64,000 nt of DNA, from the NCBI RefSeq assembly GCF_016889425.1, contig NZ_CP069513.1, forward strand, positions 248,001 to 312,000, written 5' to 3'. Of this stretch, positions 40,406-49,516 are shown piece by piece (the first letter of the stretch is position 1; the number at the start of each line of letters is the position of its first letter). The position numbers and the translations under genes were made by a program. A model generated the notes under the pieces. The model saw only the letters and a program-made list of their open reading frames with translations, was not told the DNA's origin and ran no database searches. Source of the stretch: Corynebacterium amycolatum. GTDB lineage: Bacteria > Actinomycetota > Actinomycetes > Mycobacteriales > Mycobacteriaceae.

Positions 40406-40416
40406 GCTTTACGACG
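40406..40416 (+). repeat. GCTTTACGACG motif, copy 9
   Basis: Exact copy in the gap between the rplA terminator and the unknown gene; followed by T, the only copy without a purine there. Confidence 0.75.
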
Positions 40417-40467
40417 TCTACCGCGCCCAAACCCCCACCGCGCTATCGGTATCCCTTATGAGAATGC

Positions 40468-40516
40468 AAAACCGCCGCCTCACACACCGGGAGAAAGTGC
40501 GCGTGGCGGCGGTTTT
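40468..40516 (-). terminator. Terminator of rplK-rplA
   Basis: AAAACCGCCGCC (40468-40479) and GGCGGCGGTTTT (40505-40516) form a 12-bp stem with A/T ends, usable in both directions. It lies 70 bases beyond the rplA stop. Confidence 0.85.
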
Positions 40517-40586
40517 AAAGAGCTTGGCTCTGAGTCACCCTCGAGCGACTTGTGAAGAGCACACTCGCCTATCGGCTGATGCTGAT

Positions 40587-41291
40587 TTAGGCGGTGTAGT
40601 CCTTGATCACGCTGGTGTCAACCGGGATGCCCGGGCCATTGGTGGCGGAGACGGTGATCTTCTTCAGGTACTTACCCTTAGCAGCGGATGGCTTGAGACG
40701 CATCAGCTCGTCGATAAGCGCACCGTAGTTCTCGGCCAGCTTCTCGGCGTCGAAGGAAGCCTTACCGATAACAGCCTGCAGGTTTGCAGCCTTATCAACG
40801 CGGAAGGAAATCTTACCGCCCTTAATCTCGGTGACAGCCTTAGCGACATCCGGGGTAACGGTGCCGGTCTTCGGGTTCGGCATCAGACCACGCGGGCCGA
40901 GGATACGAGCCACGCGACCAACCTTGGCCATCTGGTCCGGGGTCGCGATTGCAGCATCGAAGTCGGTCCAGCCACCCTGAATCTTTTCGATCAGTTCCTC
41001 GGAACCGACGAAGTCAGCGCCGGCCTCTTCAGCCTTGGTGGCGTTCTCGCCAGCGGCGAAAACGACGACTCGAACGGTCTTACCGGTGCCGTTCGGCAGG
41101 GAGACAGTGCCGCGAACCAGCTGGTCAGCCTTGCGCGGGTCAACGCCCAGGCGGATAGCAACGTCAATCGTGGCGTCGTAGTTCTTGGAGGAGGTCTCCT
41201 TGGCCAGGTTAGCGGCCTCGAGTGGAGAGTAGATGCGGCCGGCGTCGATCTTCTCGGCGGCGGCGCGGTATGCCTTAGAGTTCTTGCTCAT
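40587..41291 (-). CDS. rplA: 50S ribosomal protein L1
   Basis: A protein of 234 residues with [40 protein letters not shown], and [20 protein letters not shown], the L1 signature. L1 forms the mobile stalk by the E site and in many bacteria represses its own operon by binding the rplK leader. It follows rplK by 101 bases. Confidence 0.97.
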   Translation of the reverse strand: MSKNSKAYRAAAEKIDAGRIYSPLEAANLAKETSSKNYDATIDVAIRLGVDPRKADQLVRGTVSLPNGTGKTVRVVVFAAGENATKAEEAGADFVGSEELIEKIQGGWTDFDAAIATPDQMAKVGRVARILGPRGLMPNPKTGTVTPDVAKAVTEIKGGKISFRVDKAANLQAVIGKASFDAEKLAENYGALIDELMRLKPSAAKGKYLKKITVSATNGPGIPVDTSVIKDYTA

Positions 41292-41392
41292 GAAAAGTCC
41301 AATCTCAATTAAGTGAAATGGTTGGATTGTGGTGTTTAGCGGGCCGAAGCTGGCCCTACCACTTGATGAAGGTGCAGCTAAACGCTGACGGT

Positions 41393-41830
41393 TTACTTAG
41401 CGCCCTCGACGGTGATGCCCATGGAGCGAGCGGTACCGGCGATGATGCGTGCACCCATCTCGATGTCGTTAGCGTTCAGGTCCGGCTTCTTCAGCTCGGC
41501 GATTTCCTTGCACTGCTCCCAGGTCACGGAACCGACCTTGTTGGTGTGCGGAACGCCAGAGCCCTTCTGAATGCCAGCGGCCTTCAGCAGCAGCTTAGCT
41601 GCCGGCGGGGTCTTCAGAACGAAGGTGAAGGAGCGGTCTTCGTAGACGGAGATTTCAACCGGGACAACGTTGCCACGCTGGTTCTCAGTTGCTGCGTTGT
41701 AAGCCTTGCAGAACTCCATGATGTTGACACCATGGGCACCCAGTGCCGGACCAACCGGCGGAGCCGGGTTAGCCTGACCAGCCTGGATCTGCAGCTTAAT
41801 GATCGCAGAAAGCTTCTTCTTCGGAGCCAT
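41393..41830 (-). CDS. rplK: 50S ribosomal protein L11
   Basis: A protein of 145 residues starting [20 protein letters not shown], then [20 protein letters not shown] and the C-terminal RNA-binding domain ([20 protein letters not shown]). L11 binds the GTPase-associated centre of 23S rRNA and is the site of thiostrepton action. The upstream gap of 333 bases contains the nusG terminator, then a GCTTTACGACG copy and presumably the rplKA promoter. Confidence 0.97.
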
Positions 41831-41905
41831 CGGATTAACCTACTTCCTAGTTACCGGGGCACGCCGCCCCGATGAAAAGGCGACTCACCCCGTCCGGATG
41901 CCGAC

Positions 41906-41916
41906 GCTTTACGACG
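41906..41916 (+). repeat. GCTTTACGACG motif, copy 10
   Basis: Exact copy in the nusG-rplK gap, 76 bases upstream of the rplK start; followed by A. Confidence 0.8.
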
Positions 41917-42020
41917 ACCCTTGCGCCCACGACCATCATGGCCGCTGGCGCTGGTCATCGAGTTGGTGCCAGCCACCGGGGATACGAATTACTTGGCACA
42001 TCTGTGCTCAAGGCACAAAA

Positions 42021-42060
42021 ATGCACGCCTGGCTACGTTACCGCAGCGTATGGCGTGCAT
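42021..42060 (-). terminator. Rho-independent terminator of secE-nusG
   Basis: ATGCACGCC (42021-42029) pairs with GGCGTGCAT (42052-42060), with an inner TACG/CGTA pair. On the minus strand it ends in ATTTTTGTGCC. About 100 bases beyond the nusG stop. Confidence 0.85.
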
Positions 42061-42132
42061 CAAAATCCGTTACCAGATTGGTTGCTCGAGAGAGCTAGCT
42101 GGTGCCTTTGCTCGGCGCTTGGCTTGCCGCCC

Positions 42133-42162
42133 GGCTTAGTGCGAGGTCCGCTTAGTGCGAGG
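42133..42162 (-). repeat. Two-copy 16-bp repeat next to the nusG stop
   Basis: CTTAGTGCGAGG occurs at 42135-42146 and 42151-42162 (period 16), ending one base before the nusG stop codon at 42164-42166. Confidence 0.65.
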
Positions 42163-42163
42163 C

Positions 42164-43027
42164 CTAGTTCAGCTTCTCGACCTCATCGATGCCCAGCTCG
42201 ACCGGGGTCTCACGGCCGAAGATGGAAACCAGGGCCTTCATGCGGCCGGTGTCCGGGTCGATCTCGGAGATGGTCGCAGCCACAGATGCGAACGGGCCGG
42301 ACAGGATGGTGACGGACTCGCCGACCTCGTAGTCGATGGCTACGGCCTTCTTCTCTGCCTGCGGAGCCGCTGCGACAGCCAGCTCACCGTCGGCATTTGC
42401 AGCTTCCTCAGCGGCGTCCGCGGTGATGGTCTCCTTCGGCATGAGGAACTTAGCGACCTCACGAATCTTGACCTTGGACGGCTGACCCTCGCTACCGACG
42501 AAGGAAGTAACACCCGGGGTGTCGCGGACGACGGACCAGGACGGGTCATCCAGGCTCATGCGGACCAGAACGTAGCCCGGCAGCAGCTTGCGCTTAACGA
42601 TTTTCTTCTTGCCGTCGTCCTTGCGCTCTTCGACTTCCTCAACCGGAACGATGACCTCGTGAATCTGCTCATCGACCCCCATGGTCTGGGCACGCATTTC
42701 CAGGTTGGTCTTCACCTTGTTCTCGTAGCCGGAGTAGCACTGGATGATGTACCAGTCGCCCGGACGACGCTTGAGCTCACGCTGGAACTCGCGCAGGCGC
42801 TTACGGTACTCGGCGTCTGCGTCAGCAGCTGCTTGCGCCTCAGCGTCAGCGGCGGTCTCCTCTGCCGGCGCTGCTTCTGCTGCGGCAGTGTTAGCTGCGG
42901 CTGCGTCGGCTGCGGCTGCACCCTCGGCCGGAGCTTCTACCTGAGCCGGTGCGCCCTGCGCATCCTGCTCAGTTGCGGCAGCATCCGCGGACTGGGCGTC
43001 GGAGAAAATATTCTGACCATCATTCAT
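42164..43027 (-). CDS. nusG: Transcription termination/antitermination factor NusG
   Basis: A protein of 287 residues. The NGN domain starts at about residue 90 ([57 protein letters not shown]) and the KOW domain is near the end ([20 protein letters not shown]). NusG binds RNA polymerase and couples it to ribosomes or Rho. The first 85 residues are an Ala/Glu/Asp-rich, probably disordered extension, and about 35 Ala/Glu-rich residues ([20 protein letters not shown]) sit between NGN and KOW; both are actinobacterial features, the first being long here. It follows secE by 191 bases. Confidence 0.95.
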   Translation of the reverse strand: MNDGQNIFSDAQSADAAATEQDAQGAPAQVEAPAEGAAAADAAAANTAAAEAAPAEETAADAEAQAAADADAEYRKRLREFQRELKRRPGDWYIIQCYSGYENKVKTNLEMRAQTMGVDEQIHEVIVPVEEVEERKDDGKKKIVKRKLLPGYVLVRMSLDDPSWSVVRDTPGVTSFVGSEGQPSKVKIREVAKFLMPKETITADAAEEAANADGELAVAAAPQAEKKAVAIDYEVGESVTILSGPFASVAATISEIDPDTGRMKALVSIFGRETPVELGIDEVEKLN

Positions 43028-43157
43028 GTCGTGCTAACCCCTCTTGTATCTACATCAACGGTTCGCGACATTGGCATCTTCGCTCAAAGAGTCTTAAGAG
43101 CCAATATGCCATCCGCAATCACTTCGCACAGCAAGACACCAGCTGCGCTAACGAATA

Positions 43158-43187
43158 ATCCCGCCGTCCGGAACTCGGAGGCGGGAT
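43158..43187 (-). terminator. Hairpin after secE
   Basis: ATCCCGCC (43158-43165) pairs with GGCGGGAT (43180-43187), 32 bases beyond the secE stop. The downstream T content is modest, so it may only attenuate transcription into nusG. Confidence 0.45.
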
Positions 43188-43218
43188 GAAAAGCATCACT
43201 GCGAAACAGTATAACCGA

Positions 43219-43527
43219 TTACTTGCCCAACACCGATCGGACACCCAGACCGGCCAGCGTGTCCACACCCCACACGAGAGCAATCATGGCAATCAGGAAC
43301 AGGATCACGATGATGCTGTAGGTGACCATCTGGCGGCCGGTCGGCCAAATCACCTTGCGCAGCTCGTCAACAACCTGCTTGATGAAAACCAAAGGGTTAC
43401 GAGTCGAAAGCTCGTTGGTCTCCTTCTCACGCGCAGGCTTCTTCGACACGGTGGTCTGCGCGCCCGTCGCCTGGCGCTTACCGGACGGGCGAGCCGCCGC
43501 CTGGAAAGTCTGGTTTTCCTCAGACAC
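43219..43527 (-). CDS. secE: Preprotein translocase subunit SecE
   Basis: A protein of 102 residues with a long polar N-terminus (about 1-45, typical of actinobacteria), then the SecE amphipathic helix RNPLVFIKQVVDELRKVIWP and one membrane helix (MVTYSIIVILFLIAMIALVW). SecE clamps SecY in the protein-export channel. It is upstream of nusG and downstream of tRNA-Trp, the conserved corynebacterial position. Confidence 0.93.
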   Translation of the reverse strand: MSEENQTFQAAARPSGKRQATGAQTTVSKKPAREKETNELSTRNPLVFIKQVVDELRKVIWPTGRQMVTYSIIVILFLIAMIALVWGVDTLAGLGVRSVLGK

Positions 43528-44038
43528 GATGCTCCTTCGCTACTTCGTGCATATGAGACCTAAAGATACTGCACAGTGAAACTCAAACGTGAATTCTTCA
43601 AGAGCAAACTCCAGGGACAATCTCCGGAGCCGAGCCCCCACTGTGCAGAGCAAGTCTGGTTCAGTGCGTAAATTCTAGCCGATTATCCACACTATCGAAG
43701 AAATGCGCTTCGTGGGAACCGCAGGCTTCGAGATTCGATTCCGCTGCTGGCCGCAGCGATACTCACTGACGGCCGCTTCACTGCTGCTTCGCCCTAGCTC
43801 GTGCTGCAAGCCTGGACTGCTCGCTCGTGCTGCAAGCTTGGGCTGCAAAAAGGACGACCCACCAGACTACGGGCTGCAAATGTGAAACTGTGCGAGTTTA
43901 TGACACTTTCAAGCCATTTTTCGAGCCATTTTTGACATAACCGCAGTCAGTAACTCGCATTGACCCACCGCCGCCGAATATAAACGAAAAACCCGCCACC
44001 CAGACGCATTTTCATACGCCCTGGATGACGGGTACTTG
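43528..44038. other. Intergenic region between tRNA-Trp and secE
   Basis: About 510 bases without a supported gene; the secE promoter should lie here but I could not fix it. It contains short imperfect repeats of CTCGTGCTGCAAGC around 43798-43840 and a decayed palindromic element at 43890-43960. Confidence 0.5.
43890..43960. repeat. Imperfect palindromic element, relative of the one at 52070
   Basis: TGCGAGTT (43891-43898) pairs with AACTCGCA (43952-43959). Inside are TTTATGACA (43897-43905), CC-N-TTTTTCGA and TTGACATAACCGCAGTCAGT, in the same order as the perfect palindrome near menD. The reverse complement of the right arm matches the left arm of that element, apart from a few changes. Confidence 0.6.
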
Positions 44039-44111
44039 CAGGGGCGACAGGACTCGAACCTGCAACCTGCGGTTTTGGAGACCGCTGCTCTACCAATTGA
44101 GCCACGCCCCT
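44039..44111 (-). tRNA. trpT: tRNA-Trp (CCA)
   Basis: A 73-base cloverleaf: acceptor AGGGGCG/CGCCCCT, D-arm GGCTCAATTGGTAGAGC, anticodon CCA in TCTCCAAAA, T-loop GGTTCGAGTCC. Located upstream of secE. Confidence 0.95.
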
Positions 44112-44214
44112 TCACCACCAGCAAAAGAGCTTTCCAGCCCTTAGCTGACAATGTCCCACCTTACTGCATTGCTGCATAATCAAGGCGGGGTTCGACGAAC
44201 ATCACTGTCCGTAG

Positions 44215-44288
44215 TAGCGATGGGGGGGATCGAACCCCCGACCTCACGATTATGAGTCGTGCGCTCTCACCATCTGAGCTACATCGCC
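44215..44288 (-). tRNA. tRNA-Met (CAT)
   Basis: A 74-base cloverleaf with acceptor GGCGATG/CATCGCT, D-arm TAGCTCAGATGGTGAGAGCG, anticodon CAT in CTCATAATC and T-arm GGGGGTTCGATCCCCC. The first acceptor pair is G-U and there is no sign of an initiator-type C-A mismatch, so elongator Met is favoured. Confidence 0.92.
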
Positions 44289-44327
44289 CCTATTCTCTAC
44301 CGGACATAAGTCCGTATAAAAGAACAG

Positions 44328-44400
44328 AGCCCCCTGACAGAATCGAACTGTCGACCTTTTCCTTACCATGGAAACGCTCTGCCGACTGAGCTAAGGGGGC
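44328..44400 (-). tRNA. tRNA-Thr (GGT)
   Basis: A 73-base cloverleaf with acceptor GCCCCCT/AGGGGGC, anticodon GGT in TCCATGGTAAGG and T-arm GACAGTTCGATTCTGTC. It lies 39 bases upstream of tRNA-Met and may share its transcript. Confidence 0.94.
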
Positions 44401-44584
44401 ATCAGCATCCATTGAACTCAGCACGTAACTCCGTGGCCAATTGTTGACCGCTTCGTTTCGCTCTGTGCTCTCCGTGAAGCCTTGCAAAGATTAACCCGAA
44501 ATCACCACTGAGCACAAATCAGCAGGTAGGCAGCGGTATTTCTTGTCACGTTTGCTGACATTTTGGCGCGCACTTATGGATAAT

Positions 44585-44637
44585 CTATTCACTTATCGAT
44601 GAGCCCCAGCGGAACCATAAGTGAATAGCTCATCGAT
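44585..44637. repeat. Interleaved double inverted repeat between tRNA-Tyr and tRNA-Thr
   Basis: CTATTCACTTAT (44585-44596) is complementary to ATAAGTGAATAG (44617-44628), and ATCGATGAGC (44595-44604) to GCTCATCGAT (44628-44637). The order A-B-A'-B' means that the two stems interlock, as in a pseudoknot, or exclude one another. The gap 44401-44761 otherwise holds no gene, only a CTAGCCCGAACC(C) tandem repeat (about 44649-44687) and the tRNA-Tyr terminator. Confidence 0.65.
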
Positions 44638-44648
44638 GGGTGGCCGCC

Positions 44649-44687
44649 CCTAGCCCGAACCTCTAGCCCGAACCCCTAGCCCGAACC
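44649..44687. repeat. Three-copy 12-13 bp tandem repeat
   Basis: CTAGCCCGAACC with small length changes occurs three times in a row, next to the interleaved repeat. Confidence 0.6.
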
Positions 44688-44724
44688 CTGCCCCGTATCC
44701 CCACCAACAGCTCCTACAAACAAA

Positions 44725-44756
44725 AAATCACCGCGAGAAAAATCTCGCGGTGATTT
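44725..44756 (-). terminator. Rho-independent terminator after tRNA-Tyr
   Basis: AAATCACCGCGAGA (44725-44738) and TCTCGCGGTGATTT (44743-44756) form a 14-bp perfect stem with an AAAA loop. The minus-strand end has a TTTTTT run. Confidence 0.9.
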
Positions 44757-44761
44757 CACTG

Positions 44762-44843
44762 TGCCAGATGATGGATTCGAACCAACGAAGGCAATGCCGA
44801 CGGATTTACAATCCGCTCCCTTTGGCCGCTCGGGCAATCTGGC
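44762..44843 (-). tRNA. tRNA-Tyr (GTA)
   Basis: An 82-base tRNA with acceptor GCCAGAT/ATCTGGC, D-arm GCCCGAGCGGCC, anticodon GTA in ATTGTAAATCC, a long variable arm and T-loop GGTTCGAATCC. Its own terminator follows. Confidence 0.94.
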
Positions 44844-45022
44844 GTGCACTCTTAAACGGTGCGAATGGAATGCTACCCACTACTCTGTCATTTACACAAA
44901 TCGGCAGGTAAGGAGGACATTTTCCTACTTGGATTCACCCCTCAGCAGGGCTCACCCCCAGCAGGGCCCAACTCTCAGCAGAGCTCGCCCCTAGGTTCGT
45001 CTCGACAGTGGAGCTCAATCCA

Positions 45023-46078
45023 CTACCCCACGCGCTCCACGGTGTAGCGAGCAACGTGACGCAGAGCATCCTTGGCCGCACAGTCGGGAAGGTCAGCGAT
45101 GACGCGGTCGGACTCATCCAGCAGTTCATTGACCTTCTCCATCGCGCGAGCCACGCCGTTGGTCTGAGCCAGGAGCTCGAGGGCCTCGTCGACAAGCGCG
45201 TCCTCGGAGACTGGGCCGACGAGAATCTCACGGAGACGGTCAGCGGCTGGGGTGTCCTCCTGCAGCGCGTAGAGAACCGGTAGCGTGAAGACGCCCTCGC
45301 GCAAGTCAGTGCCCGGAGTCTTGCCGGACTGATCTGTGTTGGAGGAGATGTCGATGATGTCGTCGACGATCTGGAAAACGATGCCGATTAGTTCGCCATA
45401 GCGGCGCAGTGCGTTGGAAATATCGGCGGACGCACCGGCGTGATAGGCACCGAGATAACCAGCCGATGCGATGAGCACACCGGTCTTTTCGGCAATGACC
45501 TTCAGGTAGCGCTCGATGCGCTCTTCAATCGGCAGGTCCAAGTCGTTGAGGCACTCACGCATCTGACCTGTGACAAGAACACCGAAGGTCTCGGCGAAGT
45601 GGGCTACGCTCTCGGAACCGAGCTCCGCCAGCAGGCGGGATGCAGCAGCGAAGAGGTAGTCACCGGCCAGAATGGCGACGGTGTTGTCCCAGCGCGAGTT
45701 TGCGGAGGGCACACCGCGACGCTTGTCCGCTTCATCCATAACGTCGTCGTGGTAGAGCGTCGCCAGGTGCGTCAACTCCAGCACAGTCGCAGCCGTGATG
45801 ACGTTATCGCTCTCGGGCTGCTCACCGAACTGCGCGGACAGCATGGTAAACATTGGGCGGAAGCGCTTACCACCAGCCTGAGCTAGGTGGGAAACCCGCT
45901 CGGCTAGGAAGTCCTCGCCGCGCCCCAGCTCAGTAATCAGGAGGTCCTCGCTCTTGCGCATTCCCTCGGTGATTGTTGCTTCCAGCGCCTCATCAACGAA
46001 GTGAGAACTAGTGGCGGTGTGCTCACCAGTGCCCTGAGCACTTCCGGAACTAAGCCCGGAGTAGTCTCCAGTACGCAT
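45023..46078 (-). CDS. grcC1: Polyprenyl diphosphate synthase (menaquinone side chain)
   Basis: A protein of 351 residues with the trans-prenyltransferase motifs: GGKRFRPMF near residue 70, the first Asp-rich motif DDVMDEADKRR and the second DDIIDISSN, plus GDYLFAAAS. It extends isopentenyl diphosphate chains, here probably to the octa- or nonaprenyl length for menaquinone. The first 30 residues are Ser/Thr/Gly-rich and unconserved, so a later start is possible. It is divergent from menJ with about 118 bases between, matching M. tuberculosis Rv0562/Rv0561c. Confidence 0.88.
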   Translation of the reverse strand: MRTGDYSGLSSGSAQGTGEHTATSSHFVDEALEATITEGMRKSEDLLITELGRGEDFLAERVSHLAQAGGKRFRPMFTMLSAQFGEQPESDNVITAATVLELTHLATLYHDDVMDEADKRRGVPSANSRWDNTVAILAGDYLFAAASRLLAELGSESVAHFAETFGVLVTGQMRECLNDLDLPIEERIERYLKVIAEKTGVLIASAGYLGAYHAGASADISNALRRYGELIGIVFQIVDDIIDISSNTDQSGKTPGTDLREGVFTLPVLYALQEDTPAADRLREILVGPVSEDALVDEALELLAQTNGVARAMEKVNELLDESDRVIADLPDCAAKDALRHVARYTVERVG

Positions 46079-46196
46079 TCGAGACCTGCCTAACTGACGA
46101 TAAAAGATAAGAAACTGCTAAATAAACTACCCTACGAGCATAGTGGCTAGCAGACCAGTTCCCATATTTGTTTCAACGTCGTTATACGCTGGGGCA

Positions 46197-47549
46197 ATGA
46201 CCTCAAGCCCGATTTCGCGAGTTTCCCCCACGTTCGACGGCGCCGTCGCTCTACCCAGCAGCACTGACGTGCTCATTGTTGGCGCTGGCCCCACCGGCTC
46301 CGCAGCCGCAATTCACGCCGCCCGCGCCGGTTTTTCGGTCACTGTGGTCGACTCGCAGCGCTTCCCGCGCGACAAGACTTGTGGCGACGGACTCACTCCT
46401 CGCGCTATCGCTGAGCTACATCGCCTAGGGCTTGACGACGAGCTCCTGCGCCGCAACCGTAACCGCGGACTCAAGCTGCACGGCTTCGGCGGCTCCATCA
46501 CCGCACCTTGGCCAGATGATGCCTCCGGCACTTTTCCCGCTGTCGGATCCGCGATGCCGCGTGTTGAGCTCGACACTTTCTTGCTCAATGCCGCCGCTGA
46601 TGCCGGAGCACAAGTCTTTGATGGGGTCACTGCGCGGAAGGTGGTTCTCGGAGCGCTAAGCAGTGGTGGCACGCGGGGTCACGGCGTGCGCGAGGTGGAA
46701 CTTTCCGACCGCGAAGGCAAGCCACACACCATCTCGGCCCGCTGGCTGCTCGTGGCCGATGGGGTCCGAAGTACCGTCGGTAAGCAGCTGGGGCGTGCGT
46801 GGCATCGCGACAGCGTCTTTGGCGTGGCCGCGCGGTCATACGTCAGCTTCGACAGCGCGGACGTAGCGGATGGCTGGATTCACTCGCACCTGGAACTGCG
46901 CGACTCCGAGGGGCAGACGCACCCGGGCTATGGCTGGATTTTCCCGCTGGGAGAAGGCCGGGCGAACGTGGGGTGCGGGGCGCTGGCGACGTCGGCACGC
47001 CCGGCGCGCGCGAACGTGAAGAAGTTGCTACGCGAGTACCACGGGCAGGTGCGTGAGCAGTGGCAGATGAGCGAACCGGAGCACGTGACGTCGGCGCTGC
47101 TACCGATGGGTGGTGCCGTGTCGAATGTGGCGGGGCCGAACTGGGCGTTGCTCGGTGATGCTGCGTGCCTGGTCAACCCGCTCAACGGCGAGGGCATTGA
47201 CTACGGCATGGAGTCGGCGCGGCTAGCGGTGGAGCTGATGAGTTCGATTGGTGCGGGTCGCGATGGGCTGACTCACTCCTGGCCCGCCCTGCTTCGCGAA
47301 CACTACGGCACCGGCTTCTCGCTGGCTCGCAAGTTGGCACTGACGTTGACGTACCCGAGCTTCCTGCCGACCGTCGGCCCGATAACCATCGGCGCCCCGT
47401 GGGGCGGCCAGTTCATGGGTGTTGCCGCACGCCTGATGGGAAACCTGGTCACGGAACACGACCGGGATGTGGTAGCGCGACTGTGGCGCGCTTCGGGGCA
47501 GGCGGCGCTGGCCTCCGATAAGTGGTTTGGACGCCAGCCCTGGCGGTAA
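46197..47549 (+). CDS. menJ: Menaquinone reductase of the geranylgeranyl reductase family
   Basis: A protein of 450 residues with an N-terminal FAD-binding motif (DVLIVGAGPTGSAAAIHAAR), the family PxxKxCG site (FPRDKTCGDGLTPRAI), and the second FAD motif (LLGDAACLVNPLNGEGIDYG). In mycobacteria MenJ saturates one isoprene unit of menaquinone. ATG at 46197 (GGGG upstream) is used in place of an in-frame ATG at 46143, since the added 18 residues have no family match. A GCTTTACGACG copy lies 5 bases past its stop. It converges on menG. Confidence 0.88.
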   Translation: MTSSPISRVSPTFDGAVALPSSTDVLIVGAGPTGSAAAIHAARAGFSVTVVDSQRFPRDKTCGDGLTPRAIAELHRLGLDDELLRRNRNRGLKLHGFGGSITAPWPDDASGTFPAVGSAMPRVELDTFLLNAAADAGAQVFDGVTARKVVLGALSSGGTRGHGVREVELSDREGKPHTISARWLLVADGVRSTVGKQLGRAWHRDSVFGVAARSYVSFDSADVADGWIHSHLELRDSEGQTHPGYGWIFPLGEGRANVGCGALATSARPARANVKKLLREYHGQVREQWQMSEPEHVTSALLPMGGAVSNVAGPNWALLGDAACLVNPLNGEGIDYGMESARLAVELMSSIGAGRDGLTHSWPALLREHYGTGFSLARKLALTLTYPSFLPTVGPITIGAPWGGQFMGVAARLMGNLVTEHDRDVVARLWRASGQAALASDKWFGRQPWR

Positions 47550-47554
47550 AAACT

Positions 47555-47565
47555 GCTTTACGACG
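47555..47565 (+). repeat. GCTTTACGACG motif, copy 11
   Basis: Exact copy five bases beyond the menJ stop, between the convergent menJ and menG genes; followed by G. Confidence 0.8.
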
Positions 47566-47600
47566 GGCCCCGCGCCCCAGCCCGATTGCGAGCTCGCGAG

Positions 47601-48293
47601 CTACTGCGCGGGCTTGGTTGCCGAGTGCAGCGCCGCGATGCCAAAGGTGAGATTCTGCCAACCAGCATCCTCCCAGCCCGAGGCATTGATGTCGCGGGCG
47701 AGCTGCGGCTGATTTGGCCAGGCGCGAATCGACTCCGCCAAGTACACGTAGGCCTCCGGGTTCGAGGAGACGACCTTGGCGATCTGCGGCAGTGCCCGCA
47801 TCAAGTACTCCTTGTAGAAAGTGCTAAACACTGGCACCACAGGGGTGGAGAACTCACAGACTGTTAGCTGGCCACCGGGCTTGGTCACGCGGGCTAGTTC
47901 GGCGAGGCCCGCCTTGTAGTCCACGATGTTGCGAAGACCGAAGCTGATGGTCACCGCGTCGAAGGTGTTGTCCGGGAATGGCAGCTTCATGCCGTCACCG
48001 CAGACCTTGGGAACATTGCGGTGCGCACCGGCCTTGAGCATGCCTCGGGAGAAGTCACAGGCAACGACGTACGCGCCAGACTTTGCCAACTCCACTGAGG
48101 AAACAGCCGTACCGGCGGCCAGGTCGAGAACCTTCTGGCCAGGCTGCAGGTTCAGGCGCTTTGCCGTGCGCACGCGCCAGTAGTGGTCAATACCACCGGT
48201 GAGCACGGTATTGGTGATGTCGTAATTCTTTCCCACGCCGTCGAACATCGAGGCGACTTCGCTGGGATTTTTCGTTAAATCAGCCCTAGACAC
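47601..48293 (-). CDS. menG: Demethylmenaquinone methyltransferase
   Basis: A protein of 230 residues of the UbiE/MenG type: [23 protein letters not shown] motif [19 protein letters not shown], and [20 protein letters not shown] with [14 protein letters not shown]. It methylates demethylmenaquinone in the last step of menaquinone synthesis. A GTG start at 48293 is chosen because homology begins with [13 protein letters not shown] and GGACAG lies upstream; the open frame reaches back to 48434 inside mgtA. It follows mgtA by 10 bases. Confidence 0.93.
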   Translation of the reverse strand: MSRADLTKNPSEVASMFDGVGKNYDITNTVLTGGIDHYWRVRTAKRLNLQPGQKVLDLAAGTAVSSVELAKSGAYVVACDFSRGMLKAGAHRNVPKVCGDGMKLPFPDNTFDAVTISFGLRNIVDYKAGLAELARVTKPGGQLTVCEFSTPVVPVFSTFYKEYLMRALPQIAKVVSSNPEAYVYLAESIRAWPNQPQLARDINASGWEDAGWQNLTFGIAALHSATKPAQ

Positions 48294-48303
48294 GCTGTCC
48301 AGA

Positions 48304-49512
48304 TTACGCGACCGACTTCTGACGCGTAGCAGCACCTGTACGGGAAGCGTCCATCGTATCTGCTGCGACCTTGCTTGACGTCTCGGCCGCGGAGACCCCA
48401 GAAACCTCCTCATAGTGGCGAACAAGGTCTGCACACAGCGCTCCCCAGGTACGTTCGGTCACGGTGTCGCGGCAGCGGTTGCGCAGCTGCTTGCGAGCCA
48501 GCTCATCGTCGACGAGCAGCAGCTTGTCGACCGCCTCAGACAGATCGCGGGTGAAAGTCTTGGGCTCCAGCAGATAGCCGTTGACATCGTTAGTAATCAG
48601 GTCGCGCGGGCCACCTGCGTTCGGAGCGATGGCCGGAACACCGGAAGCGTGGGCTTCCTGTACGGCCTGGCAGAAGGTTTCAAAGTCACCGGTGTGGACG
48701 AACACGTCCAGGCTGGCGAATGCCGCTGCCAACTTATCGCCGGTGAGCTGCCCGGTAAAGACGGCATTCGGCATCTGCTTCTGCAGCTTCGGCAGCTCCG
48801 GGCCATTACCAACAATGACCACCTGGATATCATCGCGGCCGTTCAGCGCTGCCAGCCGCTCCACGGATTTCTCCGCCGCCAGCCTGCCGACATAACCAAC
48901 AATCGGCTTGCCCTCCGGGCTCCACTGCTTCCTGAGCTCTTCACTACGCTTTGTCGGAGTAAAGCGAACCGCATCAACACCACGACCCCAGCGGTAGACG
49001 TCACGAATCTTGTGATTCTGCAGGTCCTCAATAGTCGGTGACGACGGCGCCAGCGTTCGGGCGCAGGAGTTGTGAATCACGCGCGTCCACAACCACGCGG
49101 CCGTGGAGAGCCCCGCCAACTTGTAGTTCTTGGCAAAACCCGCAACGTCCGTCTGATAGATAGCCACAGCCGGGATGCCCAGCGCCTTGGCGGTCAGCGC
49201 GCCCGCACCACCGAGCACAAACGGTGAGGCCAGGTGAACCACGTCCGGCTTAAACTGCGTCAGCGCCGACGCTACCCTGCGGTTCGGCACACCAATCGGT
49301 AGCGAATCAATCAACGGCACCATCACGGTGGGCACACGCTCAATGCGGTAGTCGCAGTAGAACTCTGCTTCTTCTTGCCAGTCCCGAGCACCCGGCGCAA
49401 TCACCAGCGCCTCGTGCCCCTCACGGCGTAAGTGTTCCAACACCCGCAGCACGGAGTTTGTCACTCCATTGATGTTGGGCAAGAAGCTTTCAGCAATGAT
49501 GGCAACGCGCAT
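48304..49512 (-). CDS. mgtA: GDP-mannose-dependent alpha-mannosyltransferase
   Basis: A protein of 402 residues with a GT-B glycosyltransferase family 4 fold: [20 protein letters not shown] at the N-terminus, [19 protein letters not shown] in the middle, and the nucleotide-sugar motif [20 protein letters not shown]. The place between menD/DUF3592 and menG matches Rv0557 and C. glutamicum MgtA, which start mannosylation of glucuronosyl- or phosphatidylinositol glycolipids (lipomannan-type molecules). The last 25 residues are an unconserved tail. It overlaps no neighbour; four bases separate it from the DUF3592 gene. Confidence 0.85.
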   Translation of the reverse strand: MRVAIIAESFLPNINGVTNSVLRVLEHLRREGHEALVIAPGARDWQEEAEFYCDYRIERVPTVMVPLIDSLPIGVPNRRVASALTQFKPDVVHLASPFVLGGAGALTAKALGIPAVAIYQTDVAGFAKNYKLAGLSTAAWLWTRVIHNSCARTLAPSSPTIEDLQNHKIRDVYRWGRGVDAVRFTPTKRSEELRKQWSPEGKPIVGYVGRLAAEKSVERLAALNGRDDIQVVIVGNGPELPKLQKQMPNAVFTGQLTGDKLAAAFASLDVFVHTGDFETFCQAVQEAHASGVPAIAPNAGGPRDLITNDVNGYLLEPKTFTRDLSEAVDKLLLVDDELARKQLRNRCRDTVTERTWGALCADLVRHYEEVSGVSAAETSSKVAADTMDASRTGAATRQKSVA

Positions 49513-49516
49513 GGTG

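Noticed and set aside
40406..41916. The 11-mer copies as DnaA boxes or parS sites
   Set aside because: The sequence does not match TTATCCACA or the parS consensus, and copies are spread through the window and do not cluster.
23169..46440. GCTTGACGACG at 23169, 26032 and 46430 as further members of the 11-mer family
   Set aside because: All three lie in coding sequence where they spell Leu-Asp-Asp, a common choice, and none is intergenic, so they are not counted.
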